Shown one piece after another: positions 13,073-25,063 of a DNA stretch of 64,000 bases (the stretch's first letter is position 1; each line of letters opens with the position of its first letter). Under the pieces are notes generated by a model, which was not told the DNA's origin, searched no databases, and worked only from the letters and a program-made list of their open reading frames with translations. Source of the stretch: Trichostrongylus colubriformis (taxonomy: Eukaryota; Nematoda; Chromadorea; Rhabditida; Trichostrongylidae); assembly GCA_963978905.1 (NCBI GenBank), contig OZ022256.1, forward strand, positions 3,207,501 to 3,271,500, given 5' to 3'. The translations under genes were made by a program, and so were the position numbers.

Positions 13073-13718
13073 TTTACATATCTGCTGCCTTCCTGAGGCA
13101 CATAGCATCCGTCATACCACCAATAATGCATTGTTAGTAGGGGTGAAGCAGCAGTTTGAGAGCAGTGAGCTCAAAACGGCTTCTTGCATCAGATGACTGC
13201 ATCGATGTGCGAAAGCTGAATGAAGGCATGTGCATTCTTCATTGATACGACAATCAGACAGAAAGGATGCTATAACAAAATTAAAAACGCAACAAAATAA
13301 AATGAAGCAAACACCAGACTAAAATTCAATCGTATTGTTAGTAATGCGCAGAGTCACCGGGAATCAAGACGATATCCGGACTTTAGTAAAACAAGAATCA
13401 TTCAAACGTAACTGCTAGAAAAGACTGTAACCAGCCTTTGACGTCCTTTGACGCTTTTTGACACATCTTGTCTGACGTATGAAATATTCTTCACAATCAG
13501 CGCCACGACGTGTATCTGTTGATGCACTGAAACATCCGAATCACTTTTTTTCGAAATAACTGACTGCAAATATTGACAGCGCTCGTCCCTGTTCTAGAGA
13601 ACTCGACGCTTTATTTATAGAAACTGAAAGCTACTAATCTTTTTGGATTTGAAGTGATAAGGTTGCATTTATACTCCGTGACGCTACGAAATGACGAAAT
13701 GACGATAGGACTACTCGC

Positions 13719-14218
13719 AAGATATCAACTATTGCACGCACCGTTGGCCGGCCGTGATTGCGTAACCCTGCGTCTATGTCGTGATATAGACTATTGCACG
13801 CACCGTTGGCCGGCCGTGATTGCGTACCGGCTTGAGGACAGCTAGCTTTTTTCGGCAACACGCTTCCTGCCGCGAGGTCAGACACCAGACAGGCCAGAGT
13901 ACGCGACGCCAAAGCTCCTTCCCTGAAAAGGCTCAGGCAAATCCGAGAGACCCAGACGGCGAAGGACGACATAGACGCAGGGTTACGCAATCACGGCCGG
14001 CCAACGGTGCGTGCAATAGTCGATATCCTATGTCGTCCTTCGCCGTCTGGGTCTCTCGGATTCGCCTGAGCATTTTCAGGGAAGGAGCTTTGGCGTCGCG
14101 TACTCTGGCCTGTGTGGTGTCTGACCTCGCGGCAGGAAGCGTGTTGCCGAAAAAAGCCAGCTGTCCTCAAGCCGGTACGCAATCACGGCTGGCCAACGGT
14201 GCGTGCAATAGTCTATAT
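13719..14218. repeat. Interleaved foldback repeat (A-B-A'-B')
   Basis: Segment B (about 13788-13975) is repeated inverted at 14030-14218 with only a few mismatches. Segment A (about 13719-13778) is repeated inverted at 13972-14027, inside the B loop. Both carry CACCGTTGGCCGGCCGTGAT. No gene is supported; the opposing frames here mirror each other. Confidence 0.9.
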
Positions 14219-14460
14219 CCTATTCGCAAAGCGCGTGTTGGCCGGATATGTGGTGTGGTCCGCAGGATTTCTGCAGATGGGGTACTGTAGCACATTGGCA
14301 TTTGCTGAATTTTCGTTTCTGTGGGCCGAATTCATACTTTGCGGCATCGGCGGCGTCCCTTTCTCCCTCTCTATGAACCCATGATCAATTTTGTTGTCGG
14401 TGTGCTAAATTTGTGTTGTCAGACGATTAACGTGGTATTGCTGCTATTCCATGTAAGGTA

Positions 14461-15232
14461 TCATGATTACCCTAAAGACCGATAGATAAGGCCGCCCGGA
14501 CGCGGTGTCGCGCGCGGCAGTGGCAAATGCAGGCGCAGTCTTCAAAGAACACAGGATCGCGATGAACCCTTCATTATTAAAAATGATAGAATTGCAGAAA
14601 CTGCTCATTTAACTTCATTTCTAATATCTAAAAATACCACGTACCAAAATCTTTGTTTAACCCGTGTAACAGTGATCATTCATCTCATATTTTCTACGCA
14701 ATCTCCATTTCATCGTCACAAACACTCATAACGTTAAGATTCTCACTCATCTCATCTAACAATGACTCTTGGTTCAAGGCCTTCAAGAAGCTGTTGACAA
14801 TCGTCTCCTCGAAAATCGAATAAAAACCGTCGCAAACTAAAGCAGCTTCTTCTCCGTAGTTCATCATTTTCCTGATGCCACTTTTGGTATATCAGGCTTT
14901 TGTTGGGTCATAACAGGAATAAGGAGAAGTTTTTATTCAACCGCTATTTCATCGCCAAAACCATGCATTGAAACCCTTGTTGAACAACGATCCTCCTCTC
15001 ATTTGTCACTTTCCTGTGCCATCTGTGAAGATTCCGTGTTCACCTTTCGTACGACCCCAACTTGACTTGCTTCTCGCTTTTAATACAATATACAATATAA
15101 ACTCGTTATTAATACAATCCACTAATCATAGCTTCCTTAATTTCCTTCATCTCTGGTTGGTTCTTTGAAGACTGCTGTCGCCTGTGCCGCGCGCGACACC
15201 GCCCGCGGGCGGACTTGTCTATCAGACTTTAG
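14461..15232. mobile_element. Non-autonomous DNA transposon with about 75-bp terminal inverted repeats
   Basis: Left end CCCTAAAGACCGATAGATAA through GCGGTGTCGCGCGCGGCA is matched in inverse by the right end (about 15165-15232). The AT-rich interior has no transposase frame. Confidence 0.8.
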
Positions 15233-15239
15233 GGTATAT

Positions 15240-15830
15240 TTATTTTATTTATTTAGTGGACATGTGCAAGCACATGCAACAACTCAAATAATAAATACAA
15301 CCAAAACAAACCAAGAACAATACCAAACTGTGTGAATTCAAATTACATAAAATCGCCAACACGTTGTTTGAAAATGGTGTACTTCACCGGGGACACATTT
15401 TTACGTAGCAATGAGTTAAAACCTGACCGTACTCTGTTTGTAAAAAACTTCAACCTGTACTTGGACTTTGCTGTATTTGTCGTAACTCTTATCGACGCTC
15501 CTCTTGCATTAGTTGGCAACACTAAGAAGAAGTTACGCGGATCTATCTTTACTAATTGTCTGAGAATTTTGAAAGTCATGAGTAGGTCATACCGTTTCCT
15601 CCTCCATTCTAGTGATTTTAGACCAAACTCAACATTTCTGACCAACCTATTAAGGATATCAGAGTATTTTAGACCGGAACACCTTAGCATTAACTTCCGC
15701 GTAAAACTATTCTGTACAGATTCCAGGGCCTGGATATCCTTTTTTGAGCATGGGTTAAAGACCGTAGTGTGTATAATATTGACGACGTTTTCGAAAGAGT
15801 GATCGGCTCAGATCAAATTCAGCTAGGCCG
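15240..15830 (-). mobile_element. CR1-like non-LTR retrotransposon 3' end (reverse transcriptase C-terminus)
   Basis: On the minus strand a frame runs from about 15800 to 15343. It carries CR1-type C-terminal motifs: TTVFNP, IQALESVQNSFTRKL, LKSLEWRRKRYDL and RLKFFTNRV. The stop is followed by about 100 bases ending in AAATAAATAAAATAAATATA, a tandem 3' tail. The 5' part, including the catalytic YADD region, is absent, as is usual for truncated copies. Related to the element at 31676. Confidence 0.82.
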
Positions 15831-16881
15831 TTGAGGATCGCACAAATTTGCTCTCAAAATACGACACCCTTTTTCCAACTAGAACCAGAAATACAGCCAC
15901 ATTCCATCGTAAAGAATCTTCACCTTTCGTCGTGGAGATTCTTCGACCATTTTGCTTTAATCTTTGGCGCTTTATACATAAGCTGTTCTCTACGTCAGTA
16001 GTACAATACAGAAGTCAGCGTGGTTGTGGAGGAATCGTGTATCAAAATGTCTTCGATGTATTCTCGAGACCCATGCATTCTCGAGAATTCGAAAAATATC
16101 GTGGAAAGGATTTCTCATACCAGTTCTGTTTCAGTGCTCAGAATTCCGTTATTTCGGCGAACTTTGAAATACGACGCGTTTTTACTCGATGTTAGTTTGA
16201 TTAATAACTATCTCGTACTCGTAACTTCGCCGCTTCACCGTCCTTAGGTGGTCAAAGCTAGATTATCACACTATATCTCCACCCACATGTTGAAACAAGG
16301 GGGGTCTGATATCTTATCAGTGCCTTCGGGCTAGAACTTGGCTATGATAAGAATTACTCGTTTTCATCATTGCTGCCATAGATAAAGGTGGTGAAGTGCG
16401 ATGGTATCACATTGTGATGAAGGAGGTAGGTAAGAGCTTTCCTTTGATTACTACGAATCAAGGCCACTATTGTAACGGTTCAGGCGTGATGCTGAAACGG
16501 AGTCACCATATGAGAGCAAATGTGTCGCGTGCAGCAGATTGCGAGTCAAATAATGTCGGGGAAGGGAGAGGGGGGGGGGGGAGGGGAGACGCAAAATTTT
16601 CAACGATGTCGAAGCTTCTTTTACTCTCTAGGCATAGGCTAAAGCAGATGAGACCTATGCTTTTGACAGATGCTTTTTCATGTGGGAGCAGGGGATATCA
16701 ATTTAGCCTAAGCCTAGGGAGGGAAAGGATCTTCGACGTCGACGCAAAGTTGCGTCTTCCTCCACTCCCCCCCCCCCCGACTTTATTTGACCCCAGATCG
16801 CCAGTTTCGCGCCGCGTCCGTCACGCTACACAATCCGAGCTCCCCCGTACCCATATATCTTTTCCGAGATCACTTTTCACG

Positions 16882-19041
16882 ATGAGCCGAAACCAATTGT
16901 AAGCGCTCTCCGGTATTCTTTTGAATCTAGTAAACTCGACTTTTGTAAATGTGTGTATTTAGTTAATGAAAAACGTTTAATTGTGAGTGGAACTTATTAA
17001 AAGGTAGCTCTTCTGATTGTATTTCCAGAATGGCTTGAAAAAGCAGACGCTACTCAGTGGCTCCAGGCCTCCGACTGCAATTAAAAGGCAAGTTTTACCG
17101 TTGAACCGACGCTTGGAAACAAAACGATCTCTAAGAAGCAAGACGAAGAGACATCGGAGTCCGCCGTAGTAAAGGTCAAGAAGCGTGCCAGTGAGTTTTA
17201 TTTCTTTTCCTTTGTCCTTTACAACCTTACTTCTATTTGTTCCACTAATGACTCACCACAATTCGCAATGCAAATGTTAATGTCTGTGCGTGTTGTGCTG
17301 TTGGAATTCTAAGGTGCACCTCTGCCTGAGTATTGTCCTGGCACGTATGGATCGTAATCGCAACGTGCCTGATTAGTTTAGTTTTGGGTTCGAAATGCTC
17401 AGGCGCTGATATGATATAGGGGGTGTAAGGGGGGGGGGGGGGGGGGGGGGGGGAAAGGAGCTTTGCTATAGGGAGCTATAGCGCAGCACCCGTTAAGCGA
17501 CATTACATTCTAAGGTGGGTGTATCCCTGCCTGCAATGTGGTAACCGCGCAACCTTGGCGTACCTTCTACTAGAAGAAGTCACATTTCCGAGGAGTAAGC
17601 TCTCTTACGAAATTGCCATGGGAGGAGTTCACGGATGGTGACTCGCTCCTTGCGGTGAATAACTTGAGCTGGCGTCGCCGCTTGATTTCCCCTGCCTCGC
17701 GCCGAGGGCAACGTTTCGGCTCAGAGCGACGACAGTCACCTTCCATTCGGGAGACGGTCGTTTGGCGCGGCCCCTTGGAGCTAATTTGCCAATGGGGCAC
17801 TGCCAAGGCTCCTCCCCTAAAAAGGCTTAGGTAAATCTGGGAGAGTCCAGACGGCCCATGTGCCCCATTGGCAAATTAGCTGCAAGGGCCGCGCCAAACG
17901 ACATACACCCATTCCATTCGCTTCATGATAACTAGTTGGGCTGGCGCACACTACTGCGCGCGTCACACATGGAAACATTCTGATTGGACTCGATCGATCA
18001 GTACCATCATTTGAACGGTTTGCAGAAAGAGGGATTTCGCAAAAACGGAAAAGGAAGCAAGTCCTCATCGTTATCGATCAAGCTCATTTTGCATGCTTCC
18101 ATGTGTGACGCACGCAGTAGTGCGCCAGCCCAACTGGTTATTTGTTATGGCCCTTCTCAGTCACAGTTTGGTCATCGCACAGTACTGCGCGAGTCATCTA
18201 CTGTGAATCATCTACTGCGTGAATGACACGGTAGAGATATATTATGGGGAAATGGTCGATACTTCGCTATCACTTCCGGTCCCTCACCATTGATGTCCCC
18301 TTACACCCTCTATATCATATCTAAAATTCAGGATCCCGTCTTTGCTGAAACTCATACCACCTAAGCGATACGAAGTTTGGGTTAGTGTTAGGGCATGGTA
18401 GTGATTTGTTTCGGAAATTCTTCACTTTCTCAGAAACTTTTGATTGGTTGGCCCATCACTCCACATTTTTTTCATAGAACTGTTTTCGTGACAGTTGTCT
18501 TGGAATATGAAACGTGGTTTTATTGCAGAACCGGGCGTAAAGGTTCTCCGGGAAATTATTCACTTCCAAAAGACTACGGAGTCACAAATACCTAGGATCG
18601 CTTTTCATAGACTTGTTCGAGATGTAGCCAAAGAGGTACCTCATAATCCAATTATTTAACCCTATCTGCTGTTTTATTTTAAGCTCTGAAAGAAATTGGA
18701 AATAGATTACAGATGGCAAGCAAGTGCAGTTCTTGCCCTGCAGGTGTGTTTTTGAGTTTTAGTATTCTTTGTAAGTACTATAAGGAACATATAGTACTCC
18801 CTCATACATCCATGAGATCAGTACAAACATTTCGCTAAAATATCGAAAATTTACATAATTTGATTGCCAACTGTTGATAAGAGTCATGTTCTTGTTTCTA
18901 GGAGCGGCCGAGGTGTATATAACGTGCTTGATGGATGACGCCAATGTGGCTGCGATTCATGCTCTCCGTGCAACATTAATGAGTAAGGACATCAGATTGG
19001 TAAGAAGAATCCGTGGGGAAAATGTCACGATGCCCATGTAA
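16882..19041 (+). pseudogene. hcp-3: CENP-A (centromeric histone H3) homologue with frame breaks
   Basis: The histone-fold exons are clear. 18529-18635 encodes PGVKVLREIIHFQKTTESQI and LVRDVAKE. 18693-18743 encodes KLEIDYRWQASAVLALQ, with the WQA typical of CENP-A rather than canonical H3. 18902-19041 encodes [30 protein letters not shown] and a short tail. Exon 17029-17190 encodes a basic N-terminal tail ending VKKRA, in phase with the fold. A possible first exon (MSRNQ) is at 16882-16898. CENP-A replaces H3 in centromeric nucleosomes. Three joins fail by one base: exon 1 to 2; an in-frame TAA at 17082-17084; and the last junction, where GAG is followed by CGGCCGAG. It is either a recent pseudogene or a gene hit by consensus errors; frames in neighbouring genes are clean. 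Confidence 0.8.
17191..18528. other. Long CENP-A intron filled with inverted repeats and a G25 tract
   Basis: Contains a run of 25 G at 17429-17453. Also holds an inverted repeat pairing 17756-17800 with 17857-17905 (GTTTGGCGCGGCCCCTTGGA), and another pairing about 17930-17972 with 18096-18142 (GGGCTGGCGCACACTACTGC). Related CGCACTACTG-type sequence recurs near 27815-27840. Confidence 0.75.
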
Positions 19042-21134
19042 AATCCATGTTCTTTCGATTGTCTTTGATGACTTGTTTCAGTTGGAAAGTTTTGAAGCTT
19101 CATAAAATTTTAAAAGAAATATAACTGTGATTATGACTTTATCACCAAGTTCTTAAGTGCAAGGTCGAATTGCGATCGACTCCCACAATGCTCAGCTCCG
19201 TGGAATGTTCGTTTGACCTAGTTTTGCGTTTCATGTATCCAGGAAGTTCTGAACGCATCACAGTTGAATCTCTTTCTATGGTTACGGTATAAACTTCTCG
19301 ATGATACTCCCGTTCTACATATTCGTTGATTTTTGTATGTGATAGTGTCAATACATGTTATTCTCCCACTTTCGTTTTGCTTTTCCTCTTCTTTTTTTTC
19401 TTCGAAAGTTTTTTTGAAGGCTTTACGTTCTCGATGTTATGAAATTCCTAGGTGCTAGTAATAAAAAATTTTTTTGGATAACGAGTCTCCCCTCGTACGC
19501 GTAGGCTGTTTTGCTTGAAACTATTCGAACTTGACAAAGTAGGAAATAAGATCGCCAAATCCTGCACCCTTACAGGTAAGTGACTAGCAAAGGGTGTGGC
19601 CGAAATGTCGTCAGTTTTGCATGGGTGTGTGTCATAAGACGGCGAATTCTCGTCGCGCTTGCAGCGTACTACAAGCGTGCGAGTTAATGGCGTCATTCAT
19701 TGGAGCGACTTACTGTGTCCTAGACCTGAAAAAGCGTTGTCGCCTTGGGACTCAATACATAGGGTGAGGCTACTTCAGCCAGCAAATCGCTTCACGGCGT
19801 CGCACTCGCGGCGCCACCAGTACGACTTGCGAATCGATTGCCCTTCGGAGTCCGGTAGAGCGTGGCTGCGTCACCTCTGCGCTCCACCCATGCCACACTG
19901 CTTCGCTTGAAGGCTGCCATGACCTGCCACTGGCACTCGCACCCGCACCCACCGCGGGCGGCCACGCGATTTTTAGCGTAAGTAGCCTCACCCCAATACA
20001 TAGGGCGCCTTTAGCTCGTGGCTCTGCGAATTTCCTGTTCTAATGACAAGCACTTGCCTGGCTTTCTGGTGCGCTTTACGAGGAAGTAGCGCACGAGCGT
20101 CACCTTCCAGAAACGCCGCTTCGATTCCTCCACTACAGTCACCAACAACTAGGCCCTTATCACATACAGGGTCTTCTTCGCGATAAGATTAAATCAGTTG
20201 TTTTCGAAACTCTCATTCAAAACGGTAGGACTCTCATAGCATCAAGCCCCTAAATTTTATCGTTGAGTGAGGAGAGGGTGACCAATCGTTTTATAGACGT
20301 GTGTTACGTACTTATATGTTAAGCATATCACCACTACCCACACGCGCCCCCACAAAACTGGATGCAGCGATGTGACGCGGAGAGCTGAGCAGCGTGCTCT
20401 TCTGCGTCATGTCGACATGAGCTCGATGTGGTGGTTGACAAGTACGCCCCCTCCCCCTCTAACCAGATAAAATACGATCACTTTTTGAGGAATTCCTAAC
20501 TCACGCCTGACCCTGATTCAAACAAGGCGCACCAGCCACAGTCAAGCGTTGCTGACTGAAATTCCTGCAAAATACGACCCCCAAACCAAAACTGATATAA
20601 AGCGTGGCTGTCGATTGATGACCTTTTGCGTTACCACAATACGAAAAGCCGCTAAAAAGAGGGTTTGTCGAAGCCCATTACTCCAATAATTAACCCGCTC
20701 CCACCCCAGGCTACCACCTCCCCTTCTTCCAGACTCAAAATACAATCCTCATTAAAATTCCTTGTCACATGTTTCACCATGGCATTAGCCGGACACAATG
20801 AGCGTAGTTCGATCCAATTTGCATGCATTACAGCGACATAACGAATTATTTGACGCCATTGTCTGGTTAAGGTGTCTGTCTTCTGATGACCGTAACACCA
20901 CGTCAGGTTTGACACATTAGGCTCACGTTATGGTTCGCATGGTGGCACACTGCATAACTGTAGAAATCACATGTGCCGTAGCTCACACTCTCACTTAGGC
21001 TAGCTATTTTCTCCACACGACATGTGAATGGCACGAGATAATGAGTGAGGGAAACAGTACGCTCAAGTGAGAGTGCGCACGACGACACATGGGAATGCAC
21101 GATCCTATCGATTTCAAGAGTAAACACAGCCTTG
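19042..21134. other. Intergenic sequence with one inverted-repeat element
   Basis: An element at about 19785-19980 (AAATCGCTTCACGGCGTCGC to GGCCACGCGATTTTT) is the only structure I recognise. Frames on the minus strand around 20540-21260 show no family or splice support. Confidence 0.5.
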
Positions 21135-21277
21135 GGCCGCCGTCATACTCTGCGGTGCCGGCGGCAGGTCGTGGCTGCGTCGCCTCGGCGTCTGCGTCCA
21201 TGTCACACTCCCTCGCTGCCTCTAAACGCAACCACGCCCTGCCACCGGCACCACAGCGCAACATATGAAAATGGCCT
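21135..21277. repeat. Palindromic MITE-like element, family P
   Basis: GGGCCGCCGTCATACTCTGC left end, paired with CAGCGCAACATATGAAAATGGCC at the right. Lies just upstream of the UGT pseudogene, as a different copy lies upstream of UGT exon 12. Confidence 0.7.
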
Positions 21278-21385
21278 TGAGAAGTTTTACAGAAGGAGGG
21301 GGAAGGGGTAACATGGATGTTATAAATGAGAGTTTTGTTGCTATCTTGGAACCAGTTTTATGATCGCTTCAATAGTAGCAGGATA

Positions 21386-21816
21386 AAAATCAAAGTCGTT
21401 CGCAATGTTGGAGCCGATCGCCAAACACGGTTTTGCAGTGAACATCAAAAAAGGAGAGAAGAAACCCTGTATGCCGAAAATGAAGTAAGTATTCCGAAAG
21501 TTGACTTTCTTTCAATAAATGCTCAATGATTGCTTTCAGGTATTCCCGCAATGCCAAACGGTTGTCCTTGATGGTCCAGAAGAAACCAGTCAGTCCAGCG
21601 CACTTGCTCATCAAATGGACCGAATATGTGGCTGAATTCAAGACGCTTGACAATTTAGTGCCAGCCGGAACAAAGCTCAACGTTATTCGTACTACTCCAT
21701 AAATATCATAGCAGCGCAGCGGTAATTCTCATCGTTTTACTAATTGTTTACAAAACCGTGAAATTCATTGTTTCAAGGTGTTGTTGTAGACCTGGAAAGA
21801 CCAAGTTAACATAAAT
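21386..21816 (+). pseudogene. UDP-glucuronosyltransferase fragment (last two exons), dead
   Basis: The left part corresponds to the UGT exon at 11355-11521 but lacks its start and has a deletion after AACATCAAAAAAGGAGAG that removes about 20 codons. The right part (from about 21541) matches the final exon almost base for base through GGAACAAAGCTCAACGTTATT. One base is then missing, producing a TAA that removes the membrane anchor; further gaps follow. The Cys-rich tail is still visible near 21780. It arose by segmental duplication, not retroposition, because the intervening intron and 3' flank are present. Confidence 0.88.
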
Positions 21817-22348
21817 GATAAATTTATCGGTTTATTATACAAGTGATTTATCACTAAGATCTACCTTGAAGATTTTCACTTTTTACAAGCACATGAGTAT
21901 TTCTATCAACACACCAATAAAGAAGGGGTGTAAGGCTAGTACGTCAATACTTCGAAATAAAAAAGGGAGGAAAAGCTACTGATCTTTACAAATGGCACGT
22001 GAGATTATCACAAATTACCCATAAATGAAGGAGGGTCACACGAACCTCGACCCACCCTTGACACTTATACCCGAACCAATTTAATGAAATGTAACAGATG
22101 AGAACACAGCGAAAACTCAGTCCTTTGACGCATCGTACTTTTTGACACATCTTGCCTGACGTATGAAATATTCTTCACAATCAGCGCCACGAGGTGACCG
22201 TTGATGCATTAAAACATCTGAATCACTTCTTTCGAAACAACTGAATACAAACTTCGGAGACTACGAAATTTTCGGGAATTTTTGCAGGTATTTCCCCATA
22301 AGATCAATAAAGGCTGTGTACCATGCAAAAGCACAATGCAGAAGTAAA

Positions 22349-22519
22349 GCCGTTGATACTTTGCGGTGCCGGTGCAGGGCGTGGCTGCGTGTCGCTCAGT
22401 CTCCACCCGGGCCACCCTGTCTCTTGCCTGGGTCGTATTTGCACCTACTCCGTGCCACTCTGCCTCGTTGCCTGAGAACGCAGCCACGCCCTGCTGGCGC
22501 GCAAAGTATGAACGTGACC
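22349..22519. repeat. Palindromic MITE-like element, family P
   Basis: Duplicate of the element at 12932; right end CTGGCGCGCAAAGTATGAACG. Confidence 0.8.
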
Positions 22520-22990
22520 TTACATATCTGCTGCCTTTCTGAAGCACATAGCATCCGTTTTACCACCATGAATGCATTTTAAGAGGGTTAAAGCAACAAT
22601 TCGAGAGCAGTAAGCTTACCGAACCGCTTCTCGCATCAGATGACCGCATCGATGTGCGAAAGCTGAATGGAGGCATGTGCATTCTTCATTAATACGACCA
22701 TCAGGCAAAAAAGATGCTAGAACAATAAATTCGTATGAGGCAAACACCAAACTAAAATCTCAATTGCCATTTCGTACTGTTTTTAATGCGCAGAGTCACC
22801 ACAAGAAACCAAGATGACAACCAAGCTTTTGTAAAACAGGATTCAGCAAGGAAAGACAGGAACCGGCACTCGTCTCTATTCTAGACGGAGTGGTCGCTTT
22901 ATCTAGAAAAACTGGAAGCTACTATTTTTACTGTGAATTTGAAGTAATAAGGTTGCGTTCATACTCAAGGACGCTACAAAATTACGAAAG

Positions 22991-24115
22991 GCGCAATCGC
23001 GAAGCTTGTGTTGAGGTACCTAGCAATCACACTACAGTTCCAGAGTATGAGTGCCTAAAGGTTAGAAACTTCACCTGGCTCATCTTTCCTCGGTTCAATC
23101 AAGTGCTTCAGATCCGCGGCTAAAGGCTCCAGAAGGTCCTTTTTACTCATAAAATGTACCGCATGCTTTTCTTCCATACCTATACGAAATCCCACCATAT
23201 AATGCTTCCTTGGGGCAACCACTGATTAATTATACATATAAAATAAGCACTGATTAACAGCAGATTCACTTTAGAAACAACAAAATAAAATATAATTTAT
23301 CTGATATTTTCGACAAACAGAGCTAATATGCGTGTCCATAGAAATGCTACTTGCGAATGAACATCATGACTCCTCATCATTTTTCCTGTATTCGGTAAGA
23401 TTAGCCCTCATTTGCATTTTCCGCTCCTCTGAAAACAAAGTTTTGAAGAATTACAAAAAGAATTAATAGTAGTATGTAGAAGCATCGGACCACTCATCCG
23501 CTGCATGCATGCTGCCCATTCAACAAATTCCTCAGGACACTGCATATACCCATCCTCTTTATTAGTGTCTTTGGACATACAGATGTAAAGTGGACGAAAC
23601 AAGTGGCCACATCTGAAAAAGCAGAACTGGTTGTGAAAATGTTTCGAACCTCAATCTTCGAATGCTCAGCTGACATATCAACCCCAATTATTATAACCGT
23701 TAACTGATGATCTATCACAGTTTCTCCCTGATATAAGCTAAATCAGCTTAGTAGGAAATGCAAATAGCGATGCACATAGTTACCGAACACTACCAGATTA
23801 ATCCCTACATGATTTGAGCGAATAATGCTTCTGGACATATTTGGGAAAAAATAATGATTTAGACATAAATCACTTTTAGATTACTTTGGTCTTCTACATT
23901 TGTTAACACTTCTCAACCCCGATCAGTGATCATGCACGCACATGACAGACTGCTTTATGATGCTTTAGACCGCACTAATAGCCACGATTTTGCGAAATCA
24001 CTTCTGTGATGTGTGAGAATGGCGGCGCTATCAGTCATGCTTTTCACATGTTCTCTCAGGCATTCGACTTTTTGGTTCACCTCCGTAAGCTTACTCTGCA
24101 CCATTTACGGCATCC
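22991..24115. other. Intergenic sequence, no gene supported
   Basis: Minus-strand frames at 23408-23718 contain Cys-rich text (YMQCPEEFVEWAACMQRM) but no ATG with splice context and no recognised family. Nothing else is visible. Confidence 0.45.
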
Positions 24116-24117
24116 GG

Positions 24118-24368
24118 GTGGGGTCGATTAGTCGAATTTTCGCGCGACCGCTCGCGGCAAGCGGCTCTGCGAGTGCGAGTTGTTTGTAGTTTTACCCGTT
24201 GAACAGCAACAACCACAACATATAGGAACTTCCGAGGCCTCCAACCTGCAATCTTCAAAGATCCCTCACGATACCAGCCCACTGCATACTGAGCGGAAGT
24301 CCAACCAACCGCAGTGAGTCGTGCTTACGGCGCCGCGAAGCGAAAACTCAACCAATCGACCCCCACCC
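24118..24368. repeat. MITE, about 250 bp, family R
   Basis: Terminal inverted repeats GGGGTCGATTAGTCGAATTT and GCGAAAACTCAACCAATCGA. Closely similar in ends, length and core (GCAATCTTCAAAGA) to the element at 40001. Confidence 0.85.
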
Positions 24369-24864
24369 ACGGCGCCCTAATGACAAACACTTCGCGGTCT
24401 GCGTCGTAGTCTTCGCAAGAATCAAAACCTAATTGAATTTGACGCAGATTATTGACTCAAAGCACATTTTCTGGAAAAACAAACCTGTGAGCCACTAATG
24501 ATCCTCCTGCCATGCAAGGGCACTGCCAATTGATCGACCCATCCGGAAACCTAGGGCCTTTAAAGGTTGTAATAGTTGCATAAAGATTATGAAATGGTAC
24601 AGAACCCTTCAGATTTACCTAAAGGCTTTTTGAATTGTTTTAAAGTGCTCATCCATGAGCACTCCTCAGAAAACGGTTGAGAGTGTTTTTCTGGGGTTGT
24701 GAATAGAACTTCATCTTTAGCAGCGCACTCCACCTTCCGCGAAAGGGGCCACATCTGAACAGCCCAGCGTTTACGTTTACAACCCACGCACGAGTCAAGT
24801 TTTCACCACGTACATGTGAAGTCAAACACCCTTTTCTTCACATGAAAGAAAGAGCGATTGGAGA

Positions 24865-24870
24865 TTTATT
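24865..24870 (-). terminator. Putative poly(A) signal of the BAF53 gene
   Basis: AATAAA on the minus strand, about 195 bases past the stop codon at 25064. Confidence 0.5.
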
Positions 24871-25063
24871 GAGGATCATATATACAAAAAATGAAAAGTT
24901 CAACAGAGATCGTCTATGAATACTAAAGATACTTGTATACTGTAAAATAAATAATGATCAAATAAGAGCCGATACAACGTGAAAAATCCTACAGTGACAT
25001 GAACGAACAAATGGTTGAAGAATTTCAACAAACAAGAATGTAACAACACCGATCGAGCAAGCC

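Larger units (their letters stand above)
11340..13700. repeat. Segmental duplication, parental copy
   Basis: UGT exons 12-13 and the 3' flank match 21386-22990 in the same order and orientation. The flank carries the recognisable TGACGTATGAAATATTCTTC block (again at 13477). A stretch of about 600 bases (roughly 12320-12930) has no counterpart in the other copy, and the family P element at 12932 is shared. Confidence 0.85.
21386..22990. repeat. Segmental duplication, derived copy
   Basis: Matches 11340-13700 including the UGT 3' end, the TGACGTATGAAATATTCTTC block (22159), the family P element and the CATCGATGTGCGAAAGCTGAATG block (22647). It lacks about 600 bases present in the other copy. 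Confidence 0.85.

Noticed and set aside
13634..14290. Three long overlapping frames on both strands encoding near-identical peptides
   Set aside because: They mirror each other because the DNA is an inverted repeat; no start, splice or family support.
15332..15802. 156-codon plus-strand frame
   Set aside because: Antisense shadow of the CR1-like reverse transcriptase on the minus strand.
16396..16902. A 168-codon frame covering the proposed first CENP-A exon
   Set aside because: Runs through G and C homopolymers and has no recognisable domain; only its last codons may be real.
17429..17453. Run of 25 G as a possible structured or regulatory element
   Set aside because: Many shorter G/C runs occur in the window; likely a slippage tract, with length uncertain in any assembly.
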